A DNA stretch of 49,871 nt from Mesorhizobium sp. WSM3626 (GCF_000513935.1 NZ_AZUY01000043.1:1-49871), one strand, 5' to 3'. Numbered from the stretch's first letter, positions 34,545-44,259 are shown. Made by a program: numbers and translations. Notes: generated from the letters alone by a model not told the origin.

Positions 34545-34782
34545 CTCGACTTCCCAATTTTGGGCGGGATCATAATCATTGGCCTTTTGGTCGTCCACCG
34601 GGCCGATTTGGTCAAAATGCCACGCCCCGGACCTGTTCCTAACGACCGCGGATCGTGGCCTATTCCCAATCCGTGGCAACGCTCTTTGGTTCACTTTTGT
34701 TTCCGCATGATGCCACATCAAGTGAATGCTGGTTACATCGGGTTTTAATGGGCAGACGGCAGACTTTCCAGTAAGGCGGTTG

Positions 34783-34810
34783 TTGAGACAGTTTCCGACA
34801 AATCTAGGGT
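34783..34810 (+). promoter_or_regulatory. possible galE promoter
   Basis: TTGAGA and TAGGGT are separated by 16 bases and lie 15 bases before the galE start codon, which would give a very short leader. The -10 match is imperfect, so this is only a candidate. Confidence 0.3.
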
Positions 34811-34824
34811 AAGCGAGGACGCGG

Positions 34825-35820
34825 ATGACGGTTTTGGTGACAGGTGGCGCAGGCTATATTGGCAGCCATATGGTCTGGGAATTGCTGGATGCGGGCGAAA
34901 GCGTGGTCGTTCTCGACCGGCTTTCCACCGGCTTCGAATGGGCGGTGGCGCCGGAGGCAAGGCTGGTCGTCGGCGATGTCGCCGACAAGGAATTGGTCGG
35001 CTCGATCATCCGGGAGAACAAGGTCGACGCGATCATCCATTTCGCCGGTTCCATCGTCGTCCCGGAATCGGTCGCCGACCCGCTCGCCTACTATGAGAAC
35101 AACACCTCGAAGACACGCACGCTGATCGAAACCGCGGTGCGCGAAGGTGTGCCGAATTTCATCTTCTCCTCGACAGCCGCCGTCTATGGCGGCGCCGGAC
35201 TGGAACCGGTGCGCGAGGATGCCCGCCTGGCGCCGGAATCGCCCTATGGCCTGTCCAAGCTGATGAGCGAATGGATGCTGCGCGATGCAGGCCTCGCGCA
35301 CGACATCCGCTACACGGCGCTGCGCTATTTCAACGTCGCCGGCGCCGACCCGAAGGGCCGCACCGGCCAGTCGACGCCGGGCGCCACCCATCTGATCAAG
35401 GTCGCCTGCGAGACCGCGCTAGGCAAGCGCCCGTTCATGCAGGTCTTCGGCACCGATTATCCGACGCCGGATGGCACCTGCATGCGCGACTATATCCATG
35501 TCAGCGATCTGGTCGCCGCGCATCGCCTTGCGCTGCAACGGCTGCGCGCCGGCGGCGCCAGCCTCGTCGCCAATTGCGGCTATAGCCATGGCTATTCGGT
35601 GCTCGAGGTCATCGACAGCGTGCGCCGCGCCTTTGGCCATGATTTCGAGGTCAGGATGGGCGACCGGCGTCCCGGCGATGCCGCGGCGGTGGTTGCGAAT
35701 TCCGATCTCGCACGGTCCGAACTCGGCTGGACCCCGCAGCGCGACGATCTCGACCAGATCGTCAACGACGCGCTGGCCTGGGAGCGTATCCTGACCGGCA
35801 AGAACTCCGCGCGGAGCTGA
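34825..35820 (+). CDS. galE: UDP-glucose 4-epimerase
   Basis: Interconverts UDP-glucose and UDP-galactose, supplying galactose for exopolysaccharide and LPS and working in galactose use. It is a 331-residue extended short-chain dehydrogenase with the NAD-binding GGAGYIGSH (7-15), the catalytic region FSSTAAVYG (near 114) and the YGLSK Tyr/Lys pair (141/145). GTDYPTPDGTCMRDYIHV near 210 is the UDP-galactose-binding block typical of GalE. Rhizobial exoB genes encode the same activity. A GAGGA ribosome site precedes the ATG. Confidence 0.92.
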   Translation: MTVLVTGGAGYIGSHMVWELLDAGESVVVLDRLSTGFEWAVAPEARLVVGDVADKELVGSIIRENKVDAIIHFAGSIVVPESVADPLAYYENNTSKTRTLIETAVREGVPNFIFSSTAAVYGGAGLEPVREDARLAPESPYGLSKLMSEWMLRDAGLAHDIRYTALRYFNVAGADPKGRTGQSTPGATHLIKVACETALGKRPFMQVFGTDYPTPDGTCMRDYIHVSDLVAAHRLALQRLRAGGASLVANCGYSHGYSVLEVIDSVRRAFGHDFEVRMGDRRPGDAAAVVANSDLARSELGWTPQRDDLDQIVNDALAWERILTGKNSARS

Positions 35821-35833
35821 GCGCGCTTTCCCA

Positions 35834-35849
35834 GGGGCTCACAAGCCCC
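35834..35849 (+). terminator. hairpin after galE
   Basis: A perfect 6-bp stem GGGGCT/AGCCCC with loop CACA lies 14 bases past the galE stop. There is no T tract, so a factor-independent terminator is doubtful; it may mark the end of the transcript only weakly. Confidence 0.35.
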
Positions 35850-35938
35850 AAGGGCTCGCAAGGCGCGAGGGGACGCGCTATGCAAGCATTCGCGACACAG
35901 CGTGGAGGCGCCGTGCCGCGAGAGCTTTGGGGGATGGC

Positions 35939-37189
35939 ATGAGGATAACGGTGCTTGGAGCCGGCGTCGTCGGTACGGCGGCCGCCTATTACCTGGCCGC
36001 CGACGGTCACGAGGTCACCGTGATCGAGCGCCATCCGGCGCCGGCGCGGGGCACCAGCCAGTCGAATGCCGGGCTGGTGTCTCCGGGTGATGCCACCGCC
36101 TGGGCCTCGCCGGCGGCACTTAAGACGTTCCTGCGCGGGCTCTACAATCATGATCTCGGCATCAAGGTGCGGCTGCGCTTCGATCCCTATTTTCTCGCCT
36201 GGAGCCTGCGCTTCCTGCGCCAGTGCACGGTGACCCGCCTGCGCGCCAACAGCAAGGTGAAGCTGCGGCTCGCGCTCTATTCGCGGGACTGCATCAATGC
36301 CATTTCAGCCGATACCGGCATCCACTATGACGAGCGCAAGAAGGGCATCCTCTATTTCTTCCGCTCGCAGCACAGTCTCGACACCGGCACCGACAATTAC
36401 CGCTATCTGGCCAAGCATGGCCTGCCGATCGAGATCGTCGGGCGCGACCGGCTGGTCGAGCTTGAACCAGGTCTTGCCGGGGTGAAGGAAAAGATCGCCG
36501 GTGGCGTCTACTCGCCGATCGACCAGACCGGCGATTCCCGGCAGTTCGTGGAAAATTTGGCCGCCTACGCCGCCGAAAAGCTCAGCGTGACCTTTCTTTA
36601 CGGCACGACGGTCGAGGGCCTCGATATCGAGGGCGACCGGGTGCGGGGCGTGATGACCTCGGCCGGACCGATCGTCGGCGACGCAGTGGTCATCTCGATG
36701 GGGCCGGAGAGTGGTCTGCTCGGCCGGCGCTACGGCATCGACCTGCCGGTCTATCCGGTGAAGGGTTATACGGCGACGATTCCGCTGGAGGACGAGAGCA
36801 AGGGCCCGACCATGGGCGGCGCCGACGAGGATCAGCTGATGGCCTATTCGCGCCTCGGCAATCGCTTGCGGTTGGCTTCGACCGCCGAATTCACCGGCTT
36901 CGACCGCACCCACAAGCCCAGCGACTTTGCCACCATGTTCAGGACCGGCAAGGACCTGTTCCCCGGTGCCTTCGACGAGAAGAAGGCGGAGCTGTGGGCA
37001 GGTTTGCGGCCAATGATGCCAAACTCGGTGCCGGTCATCGGCCAGGCGAAATACCGCAACCTTTACCTCGACACCGGCCACGGCCATGTCGGCTGGACAA
37101 TGGCCTGTGGCTCGGGAAAATTCCTCGCCGACCTCGTCGCCGGCCGCAAGCCGGAGATCGACCCGCAGGGATTGGTCTACAGGGGATAA
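35939..37189 (+). CDS. dadA: D-amino acid dehydrogenase, DadA-like
   Basis: A 416-residue FAD-dependent oxidoreductase that deaminates D-amino acids to keto acids at the inner membrane. It has the FAD Rossmann motif TVLGAGVVGTAAAYYL (3-18), the typical TSQSNAGLVSPGDATAWASP block (near 40), VYPVKGYTATIPL (near 275) and the C-terminal GHGHVGWTMACGSGKFLADL (near 380). The ATG at 35939 is taken, with GGGGGAT upstream. Only one base separates its stop from the start of the racemase-like gene, so they form an operon and together suggest conversion of L- to D-amino acid followed by oxidation, or scavenging of D-amino acids. Confidence 0.85.
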   Translation: MRITVLGAGVVGTAAAYYLAADGHEVTVIERHPAPARGTSQSNAGLVSPGDATAWASPAALKTFLRGLYNHDLGIKVRLRFDPYFLAWSLRFLRQCTVTRLRANSKVKLRLALYSRDCINAISADTGIHYDERKKGILYFFRSQHSLDTGTDNYRYLAKHGLPIEIVGRDRLVELEPGLAGVKEKIAGGVYSPIDQTGDSRQFVENLAAYAAEKLSVTFLYGTTVEGLDIEGDRVRGVMTSAGPIVGDAVVISMGPESGLLGRRYGIDLPVYPVKGYTATIPLEDESKGPTMGGADEDQLMAYSRLGNRLRLASTAEFTGFDRTHKPSDFATMFRTGKDLFPGAFDEKKAELWAGLRPMMPNSVPVIGQAKYRNLYLDTGHGHVGWTMACGSGKFLADLVAGRKPEIDPQGLVYRG

Positions 37190-37190
37190 A

Positions 37191-39018
37191 ATGTCGGGAC
37201 CGCAAGTCGCCATCGACCTTGGCCGCATCGAGCGCAATGCACGTACCATTGTCGATCGTTGCGCGCTTTCGGGCATCAAGGTGTTCGGCGTCACCAAGGG
37301 CACTTTGCGGCATGCCGCAGGTGGCGCGCGCCATGCTGCGCGGCGGCGTCGCCGGCATTGCCGAATCCCGCTTCGAGAACATCCGCCGACTGCGCGACAG
37401 CGGTATCAGCGCGCCGATCATGCTGTTGCGCAGCCCGCCGATGGCGCGTGTGGAGGAAGTGGTGCGCACCGTCGACGTCAGCCTGCAGTCGGAGCTGACG
37501 ATCATCCGTGAAATCTCGCGCATCGCCGAGCGCATGGGCCGCGTCCACGACATCATGCTGATGATCGATCTCGGCGATCTCCGGGAGGGCATCTGGCCGA
37601 ACGACCTCATCCCCACGGTCGAGCAGATTCTCGACATGAAGGGCGTACGCATCGCCGGCATCGGCACCAATCTCGGCTGCTTCGGCGCCATCACGCCGAC
37701 GGAAGAAAATCTCGGCCAGCTCGTCGCCCATGCCTACAAGACCGAGCGCCTGTCCGGCAAAAGCCTGGACTTCATCTCCGGTGGCGCCTCGTCGTCGCTG
37801 CCGCTGCTGCTCGAAGGCAAATTGCCGGCCGGCCTCAACAATCTGCGCGTCGGCGAGGCGATCCTGCAAGGCGGCGTCGAGACCTTCCGCGACGTGCCAT
37901 GGGCCGAACTCGAACCCGATGCCTGCCGGCTGACCAGCGACGTCATCGAGGTCAAGCTGAAACCGTCACGGCCGATCGGCACCTCCGGCTACGATGCCTT
38001 CGGCAACCAGCCTGTCTTCCCCGACGAAGGCGACAGGTTGCGCGCCATCGCCAATATCGGCCGCGAGGATGTGCTGGTCGAAGGGCTGAGCCCGATCGCC
38101 AAGGGCATAAGGGTGCTCGGCGCCTCCAGTGACCATCTGCTGCTCGACGTCCAGGACGCCGATCCGCCGCTCGCCGTTGGCGATCGCGTTGCCTTCCGCA
38201 TGAGCTATGGCGCCATGCTTTTGGCAATGACCTCGGAATATGTCGAAAAAGCACCAATGCACGATGTCGCGGATTTCTCCGGCCGCAAGATGGTGTCGAT
38301 TTCGGCCGAAGCGGAAGCGGCGCGCATCCTCGCCCGGGAGGGAACCGGCGCCCGGCTGGAGGCGATGAATTTCGACGTCGTCGAGCTGGCCGATATCGAC
38401 CGGCCGCCCTCGGGCCTGATCCGGTTAGCCGCGGGCGCCGATCGTCGTATCGCCCACAACGCGCTGACGGCAACGGCGCGCGCGACGCACTCCTTCGGCC
38501 TGATCTGGATCGATTCCATCGCCGCGCTGATGCCCGAGGACGAGGACGGCATCGACCTGCCGGAAGTGTCGGTACTGGCGCGCTCGCTTGGCCTCGACCA
38601 CAAGGCCGGCGCGCTGCAGCCGCAGCTGTCGCCGGAAAACGTCGTCATCGTCGGACTGCGCCATGCCGACCCGGCCGAAGTGCGGGTGCTGAAGGATTCG
38701 CGCGTCTCGGCCTTCACCATGACCGACATCGACGCCATGGGCATGCGCGACCTGATGCATGAGGCGATCCGCATCGCCACCTCGGGCACGCAAGGATTTC
38801 ACGTCAGCTACTCGCCTGATGTGACCGAATTCGCCGGCTGGGCGGCTGGTTCCGGCGGCCTCACCGTGCGCGAGACGCATCAGGCCATGGAGGCGATCGC
38901 GCTTTCCGGCGGACTGCTGTCGATGAATGTCTCGGGCCTGAGTGCCGATCTGGAGCCCAGGATCGGCACCGATACCATCAGCTTCGTCATGTCGGCCTTC
39001 GGCAAGCGGATCCTCTGA
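37191..39018 (+). pseudogene. alanine-racemase-like/arginase-like fusion gene interrupted by a single-base frameshift
   Basis: The first 38 codons (MSGPQVAIDLGRIERNA... KVFGVTKGT, with the presumed PLP lysine at 36) are in one frame. The continuation CGMPQVARAMLRGG starts one base later at 37306 and stays open to 39018. The total, 1828 bases, is one more than a multiple of three, so one extra T in ACTTTGC (37304-37306) explains it. The repaired protein would be about 608 residues: an alanine/ornithine-racemase-type domain (about 1-360) followed by an arginase/ureohydrolase-like domain (about 365-608). That second domain has IVGLRHADPAEVRVL and SGGLTVRETHQAMEA but lacks the metal-binding DAHxD and SxDxD motifs (IWIDSIAAL and SYSPDVTEF instead). 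AGGGG precedes the ATG, and dadA lies one base upstream. The break may be real or a sequencing error. Confidence 0.75.
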
Positions 39019-40395
39019 TCAGCCAACAGCCTCGACGGCCGCCCGCCACGCGCGCGCATACTCCGCCCAGGCCGGATCGGCCGGCGGCTGTTGTCTCTGG
39101 CCCATGCCATGCGCGGCTCCCTGGTCCGATGCCAGCAGGGCGGCCCCGATGCTGGTGCCGGTAGCGGCTTCCGATGCGACGACCGCGCGGCCGGTACTGG
39201 CGGCGAGCATCCGCGTGAACAATTGGTTGCGCGCGAACGGTCCCTCGACGGTCGTCGGACCATCGCCGCCGATCAGGTCGAGGCAAGTGGCGGTCATCAG
39301 CGCCAGGTAGAAGGAGATGGCGGCAAAGCGCTGGCCGGGAGGGATCGCCTCGCCCTTGCGCCATGCGGCGGTGTGATGCGGAAATGGCCCCGAGCCTTGC
39401 TGGATCGAAGGCAAAAGCAATGTCTTGCGCGCCAGCACCGCGGCGACATCGCTGTCGTTCCAGTTCTGCGCCGAGCCTTCGGTCAGCAGCGAGAATTCGC
39501 GGCCGCCCATGAACCGCGCCGAGGGCACGGGGTTGCCGAGCGCGTTGACGTTGACCAGCGTATCGCGCGCCGGGTCGAGCGCGACCGCCTTGCCGGCGAC
39601 CGCCATCGATACCACCCAGGTGCCGGTCGAAACCACCGTGAAGGGCGGCGCATCGGACAGGAGATGCGGCAGCAGGGAGGCATTGGAATCATGCAGGCCG
39701 CAAAAGACCGGCGTTTGTGGGTCGAGCCCGGTCCGCTCCGCAAGCGTGGGCAGGATCGAGCCAAGACGGTCCCTGGCCGGCCGCACGGGAGCCATCAGGT
39801 CGCGCCAGCCCAGGCGGTCGACCAGCGCCGAAAAATCCCCCGTCCAGGGGTTCCACAGATCGGTGTGGCAGCCGAGCGAGGTGACCTCGTTGGCGACGAC
39901 ACCGGTCAGGCGCAACGCCCAGTATTGTGGGTACATCAGCATCGCGGCGGCCCTGGCGAACTCCGTCGGGAAGCTTTGCTGCTGCCAGAAGAATTGCGCG
40001 CCGAGATTGAGGCCGAGCGGCAGGCGCGGCGTGCCGGTCTCGGAGAAGGGCGGGCGGATCGCATCATAGCCTTCCGCAAGCTCGTCGGGCCCGTCGAATT
40101 CATAGTCGAGAACAGGCAGCACGAGTTCGCCGGAGGCGTCGACCAGCACGCCGGTCGCGCCATGGGTGGTGATCGAAATCGCGTCGATGCGCTGTTCATG
40201 GTTGAGCGCGGCAAGGCCGTCGAGGATGAAAACCCACAGCGCTTCGACATCGTGATGCGGGTAGGGCGCTTGGCGCACCGGCGCGTTCGCCATGCGGCGC
40301 AGCGCCACCTCGCTCAACGTGGCGAGATCGACCAGCGCCACCTTGGCGTTGGTCTTGCCGATATCGATGACGGCGATGTGGCGGATCGCGCTCAT
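39019..40395 (-). CDS. rhaK: L-rhamnulose kinase RhaK, FGGY family
   Basis: A 458-residue sugar kinase of the FGGY family that phosphorylates rhamnulose (or rhamnose in one proposal) in the cytosol. The N-terminal phosphate-1 motif is AVIDIGKTNAKVALVD (8-23), with further ISITTHGATGVLVD near 95 and VVSTGTWVVSM near 255 (adenosine region). In Rhizobium leguminosarum RhaK is also needed for activity of the rhamnose ABC transporter. Its ATG overlaps the rhaU stop (ATGA), and it is the last gene of the rhaRSTPQUK run. Its stop codon directly abuts the stop of the convergent racemase-like gene. Confidence 0.88.
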   Translation of the reverse strand: MSAIRHIAVIDIGKTNAKVALVDLATLSEVALRRMANAPVRQAPYPHHDVEALWVFILDGLAALNHEQRIDAISITTHGATGVLVDASGELVLPVLDYEFDGPDELAEGYDAIRPPFSETGTPRLPLGLNLGAQFFWQQQSFPTEFARAAAMLMYPQYWALRLTGVVANEVTSLGCHTDLWNPWTGDFSALVDRLGWRDLMAPVRPARDRLGSILPTLAERTGLDPQTPVFCGLHDSNASLLPHLLSDAPPFTVVSTGTWVVSMAVAGKAVALDPARDTLVNVNALGNPVPSARFMGGREFSLLTEGSAQNWNDSDVAAVLARKTLLLPSIQQGSGPFPHHTAAWRKGEAIPPGQRFAAISFYLALMTATCLDLIGGDGPTTVEGPFARNQLFTRMLAASTGRAVVASEAATGTSIGAALLASDQGAAHGMGQRQQPPADPAWAEYARAWRAAVEAVG

Positions 40396-40709
40396 TCCAT
40401 ATGGAACATTATTTCCAGGGGCACCGCCACCGGTTCATTGTCCGGCCTGGTCTCCATGATATCGGCCATTTCGGCCCACCAGCGCTGCATCACCGGATGC
40501 TTCGGCAGATCGTCCATGCCGTGACCATCGCGCCGCCACAGCACCCCAAACAGGATATTGGTCTCTTCGTCGAGATGGATCGAATAGTCGGAGACGCCGG
40601 CCTGCTTGAGCAACGCGACCAGCGCCGGCCAGATTTCATCGTGGCGCTTCTTGTACTCGGCCTTCATGCCGGGCTTGAGCATCATCTTGAATGCGTATTT
40701 CTCGGACAT
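40392..40709 (-). CDS. rhaU: L-rhamnose mutarotase RhaU
   Basis: A 105-residue cytosolic protein that interconverts alpha- and beta-L-rhamnopyranose, making the anomer used by the isomerase. The family is clear from MMLKPGMKAEYKKRHDEIWP (9-28, with the active-site His), YSIHLDEETNILFG and HPVMQRWWAEMADIM with the paired tryptophans near 76. Its ATG shares one base with the rhaQ stop (TGATG), and its stop overlaps the rhaK start. Confidence 0.93.
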   Translation of the reverse strand: MSEKYAFKMMLKPGMKAEYKKRHDEIWPALVALLKQAGVSDYSIHLDEETNILFGVLWRRDGHGMDDLPKHPVMQRWWAEMADIMETRPDNEPVAVPLEIMFHME

Positions 40710-41710
40710 CAGGCCAGGCGTCTCCCTCGCAGCCGGCGCCAGACGATCGGCAGCGCGATAACGATGATCAGGAGCAGGCCGATGAAAATCGACATGACGA
40801 TGCCGGGTACGTTGAGCAGGCCGAGGCCGAAGGTCACCAGCCCCATGATGAAGGCGGCGAGCACGACGCCCAGAATGCTGCCGGCGCCGCCAAGGATGCT
40901 GACGCCGCCCAGCACCACCATGGTGATGACTTCGAGCTCATAACCTTGGGCGATAGACGGCCGTGTCGAGCCGAGCCGCGAGGTGATCAGCACCGAGGCG
41001 ATGCCCGACATCAGCCCGGTCAGGCAAAACAGGATGAATTTTATGCGGCCGACGCGCACGCCGGAAAACTGTGCCGCGACCGGATTGTTGCCGATGGCGA
41101 AGACACGGCGGCCGAAACTCGTGCGGTGGAGCATGAACCAGTAGACGACAGCCGCGATGAGGAAGAGCACCAGTTCGAACGACACCACCCACCAGACATA
41201 ACCCTGGCCGAAGAAGGCGAAGCTTTCAGGATAGCCCTTGTAGGCCTGGTCGCCGAGGATGATGAAGGCGATGCCGCGAAACAGGCTCATCGTGCCGATG
41301 GTGACGACGATGGAAGGCAAGCCGAGGCGCGTGACCAGCAGCCCGTTGAAGGCGCCGCAGCCGAGGCCGACGACGATGCCGATCAGGACAAGCACTGGCG
41401 TGCCGGCGCCGGCCTGCACCGCCATGCCCATCATGGTCGATGCCAGCGCGATGATGGCGGCCACCGACAGATCGATCTCGCCGGAGATGATCAGCAATGC
41501 CATTGCAAAGGCGATTAGACCCTTTTCAGTGAAGTTGAAGGTGAGATCGGAGAGCGAATAGGGGTCGAGGAAATAGGGTGAGGCGAAGGTGTTGATGGCA
41601 AAGATGGCGATGGCCACCACGACCAGCAGCGCTTCCCAGGAAAAGATCGCCGAAGAGAGCGGCTTGTCGAGCCGGTCGGGAATGTGGCGCGGGGCGGGGA
41701 CGTCGGTCAT
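40709..41710 (-). CDS. rhaQ: RhaQ, rhamnose ABC transporter permease
   Basis: A 333-residue BPD_transp_2 permease with about ten spans, one of two membrane subunits of the L-rhamnose importer. It begins MTDVPAPRHIPDRLDKP; span 1 starts near residue 25. IISGEIDLSVAAIIAL (near 80) and FAIGNNPVAAQFSGVRV (near 205, the ATPase-contact loop) are typical. The start at 41710 overlaps the rhaP stop by four bases (ATGA), which fixes it over a longer frame. The order rhaP-rhaQ follows the R. leguminosarum operon. Confidence 0.88.
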   Translation of the reverse strand: MTDVPAPRHIPDRLDKPLSSAIFSWEALLVVVAIAIFAINTFASPYFLDPYSLSDLTFNFTEKGLIAFAMALLIISGEIDLSVAAIIALASTMMGMAVQAGAGTPVLVLIGIVVGLGCGAFNGLLVTRLGLPSIVVTIGTMSLFRGIAFIILGDQAYKGYPESFAFFGQGYVWWVVSFELVLFLIAAVVYWFMLHRTSFGRRVFAIGNNPVAAQFSGVRVGRIKFILFCLTGLMSGIASVLITSRLGSTRPSIAQGYELEVITMVVLGGVSILGGAGSILGVVLAAFIMGLVTFGLGLLNVPGIVMSIFIGLLLIIVIALPIVWRRLRGRRLA

Positions 41711-42684
41711 GCCGCTTCCACCTTTCTCAGGATGATGCGGCCCTGCTGGCGTTCGCCGCGCGCGTTGAGCACGACGGCCAGGATGATGGCGCTGCCCGAA
41801 ATCGCCATCTGCCAGAAGGGCGAGATGTTGATGACCGGCAACGCATTGGAGATGATGCCGAGGAACAGCGCACCGAGCACGGCACCTCCGACCGAACCGA
41901 TGCCGCCGGCGATCGAGATGCCGCCGATGACGCAAGCGGCGATGATGTTTAGTTCATAGCCGTTGGCGACCTCGACCGAGGCAATGACGTAGCGCGAAAT
42001 CCAGAGATAACCGCAGAGACCACCGATCATGCCGGAGATGCAGAAGACGATGAATTTCGTGCGGCCGACATCGATGCCGGTATAGACCGAGGCCGTCGGA
42101 TTGACGCCGATGGCATAGATCGACCGGCCGAGCGCGGTGCGTGTCATCAGCACGAAGAACAGTCCGATGACCAGTATGGCGATCAAGGACAGCACGGGAA
42201 TGCCGAGGAAAGCAGCGCGCTGGAAGCCGATGAAGTCCGGGCTCATCTTGTCGGCATTGACCCAGGCGCCGCCGGACAGGACGAAAGTAGCGCCGCGATA
42301 GATGGTCAGCGTGCCCAGCGTCACCACGATCGAGGGGATGTTCAGCCGCCACACCAGCAGGCCGTTGATGGCGCCGAGCACCAGTCCGACGGCAAGCGCG
42401 ATGACGATCAGCAGCGGGATCGGGATTGCCGGATGCGCGGCGTTAAGCATCGCCACCACCATGCCGGTGAAGCACAGATTGGAGGCCATCGACAGGTCGA
42501 TGGAGCGCGTCAGGATGACGACCATCTGGCCGAGCGCCAGGATCATCAGGATCGAGGTGTCGTTGAACACCTGGCGCAGATTGCCTGCATCGGCAAAGGC
42601 CGGAAAGCGCGTCGAGATCAGCCCGATCAGCACGACGATGGCCGCGAGCAGCCAGATTTCGCGGTATTTGAGGAATGCTTTCAT
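41707..42684 (-). CDS. rhaP: RhaP, rhamnose ABC transporter permease
   Basis: A 325-residue permease, paralogous to RhaQ, that forms the other half of the rhamnose channel. It begins MKAFLKYREIWLLAAI and has VILTRSIDLSMASN (near 65) and IYAIGVNPTASVYTGIDV (near 195). The ATG at 42684 overlaps the rhaT stop (ATGA), so the long upstream extension of the frame is not coding. Two different permease genes, rather than one homodimeric permease, is characteristic of the rhizobial and E. coli-type Rha/Lsr importers. Confidence 0.88.
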   Translation of the reverse strand: MKAFLKYREIWLLAAIVVLIGLISTRFPAFADAGNLRQVFNDTSILMILALGQMVVILTRSIDLSMASNLCFTGMVVAMLNAAHPAIPIPLLIVIALAVGLVLGAINGLLVWRLNIPSIVVTLGTLTIYRGATFVLSGGAWVNADKMSPDFIGFQRAAFLGIPVLSLIAILVIGLFFVLMTRTALGRSIYAIGVNPTASVYTGIDVGRTKFIVFCISGMIGGLCGYLWISRYVIASVEVANGYELNIIAACVIGGISIAGGIGSVGGAVLGALFLGIISNALPVINISPFWQMAISGSAIILAVVLNARGERQQGRIILRKVEAA

Positions 42685-44222
42685 GCCGCGATTCCCGCTG
42701 CCGTCCTGACCAACGTCTCGGCGTCCAGTCCCTTGTTGTCGTAGACCGCCGCGACGAGACCCTCGCGCATGACGACGACGCGGTCGGACATGCCGAGGAT
42801 TTCGGGCAGCTCCGACGACACCATGATCACCGACAGGCCCTGCGCCACAAGCTCCGCCATGAAGCCGTGCACGGCGGCCTTGGAGCCGATGTCGATGCCC
42901 TTGGTCGGCTCGTCCAGGATGATCACCTTGGGTGTCGTCGCCAGCCATTTGGCGATGACCACCTTCTGCTGGTTTCCACCCGAAAGCGTTCCGACATCCT
43001 GGCTGAGCGAGGAGGCCCTGAGGTCAAGCCTTTCTGTAAAGGAACGGGCCAGCGAAAATTCCTCCGCCAGCCGAAGCACGCCGGATTTGGAGGTCCGGGC
43101 GAGCGAAGGGAGAGAAACATTCTGGAAGATCGGCAGGCCGATCACCACGCCCTGCTTGCCGCGTTCCTCCGGCACGTAGACGATACCGGCTTCGATCGAA
43201 TCCGCCGCCGATTTCGGCGCGATCGCCTTGCCTTCCAGCGTGATCGTGCCGCTGCTGGTGCGCGTGATGCCGGAAATCGCCTGCATGACCTCGCTGCGCC
43301 CGGCACCGACCAGGCCGTAGAAGCCGAGGATCTCGCCCTTGCGCAGTTCGAAGCCGATGTCGTTGAATTCGGTCGGGTGCGACAGGCCGGAAACGGAGAG
43401 CACCGGCGCGCCGATCTCGGCCTTGCGCTGCGGAAAGATGTGGTCGACCGCGCGGCCCACCATCATGCGCACGATCTGGCTCTGGCCGGCATCCCTGATC
43501 AGGCCTTCGCCGACCATCTCGCCGTCGCGGAATACGGTGTAGCGGTCGGCGATGCGATAGATCTCGTCGAACTTGTGGCTGATGAACAGGACCGCCTTGC
43601 CCTGCTCCTTGAGGAACTCGATGAGCAGGAACAGCTCCTCGATCTCCTTCATCGAAAGGGCGGCGGTCGGCTCGTCCATGATGACGATCTGAGAATCGAT
43701 CGACATGGCGCGCGCGACCGCGACGAGATGCTTGTTGGCGATGCCGAGATCCCTGAGCCGCGCATCGGCGTCGATATGGCCGGCATGCATGGTGTTGAGC
43801 ACTTCTCGCGCATTCTTGCGCATCGTGCGCCAGTCGATGGTGCCGAAGCGCGAGCGTGGCGCATGGCCAAGGAAAATGTTTTCGGCGACGCTGAGATCGT
43901 CGAACAGAACCGTCTCCTGATGGATGGCGGTAACGCCGTGGCCGAAGGCCGCATGCGCGCTGGGCAAGGTGACGGGCTGGCCGTCAATGCTGATGGTCCC
44001 CGCATCGGGCTGGTAGATGCCGGTCATGATCTTGACCAGCGTCGACTTGCCGGCGCCGTTTTCACCGATCAGCGCGGTCACCTGGCCTGGATAAAGCGAA
44101 AGGCTGACATTGTGCAGCGCCCGCACGCCGGGAAAGCTCTTGGATATGCCGGACAGCGTCAGGCGTGGAGCCGAGGCTGCAGGCCGCTCCTTTGTCTCGC
44201 TGCGTTGGGCTGTCGTGTCCAT
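42681..44222 (-). CDS. rhaT: RhaT, rhamnose ABC transporter ATP-binding protein
   Basis: A 513-residue double ATPase energising L-rhamnose import. Domain one has Walker A GENGAGKST (near 55) and Walker B VIMDEPTAALS. Domain two has the degenerate P-loop LVGAGRSE (near 300), the signature LSGGNQQKVVIAKW and VIILDEPTKGIDIG. The start MDTTAQRSETK (44222) is chosen; the frame is open 17 codons further up but into the rhaS-rhaT hairpin gap, and no strong ribosome site is seen for either. This RhaT is the ABC protein of the rhizobial locus, unrelated to the E. coli RhaT proton symporter. Confidence 0.88.
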   Translation of the reverse strand: MDTTAQRSETKERPAASAPRLTLSGISKSFPGVRALHNVSLSLYPGQVTALIGENGAGKSTLVKIMTGIYQPDAGTISIDGQPVTLPSAHAAFGHGVTAIHQETVLFDDLSVAENIFLGHAPRSRFGTIDWRTMRKNAREVLNTMHAGHIDADARLRDLGIANKHLVAVARAMSIDSQIVIMDEPTAALSMKEIEELFLLIEFLKEQGKAVLFISHKFDEIYRIADRYTVFRDGEMVGEGLIRDAGQSQIVRMMVGRAVDHIFPQRKAEIGAPVLSVSGLSHPTEFNDIGFELRKGEILGFYGLVGAGRSEVMQAISGITRTSSGTITLEGKAIAPKSAADSIEAGIVYVPEERGKQGVVIGLPIFQNVSLPSLARTSKSGVLRLAEEFSLARSFTERLDLRASSLSQDVGTLSGGNQQKVVIAKWLATTPKVIILDEPTKGIDIGSKAAVHGFMAELVAQGLSVIMVSSELPEILGMSDRVVVMREGLVAAVYDNKGLDAETLVRTAAGIAA

Positions 44223-44259
44223 ATCCGTATCAAGCCCTGAAACTAGGTCCGTTTGAAGT

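Noticed and set aside
34700..34725. FNR/FixK-like box upstream of hemA (TTGAT-GTGGC-ATCAT on the minus strand)
   Set aside because: The spacer is five bases instead of four and the outer base of the second half is wrong, so it does not fit the TTGAT-N4-ATCAA consensus.
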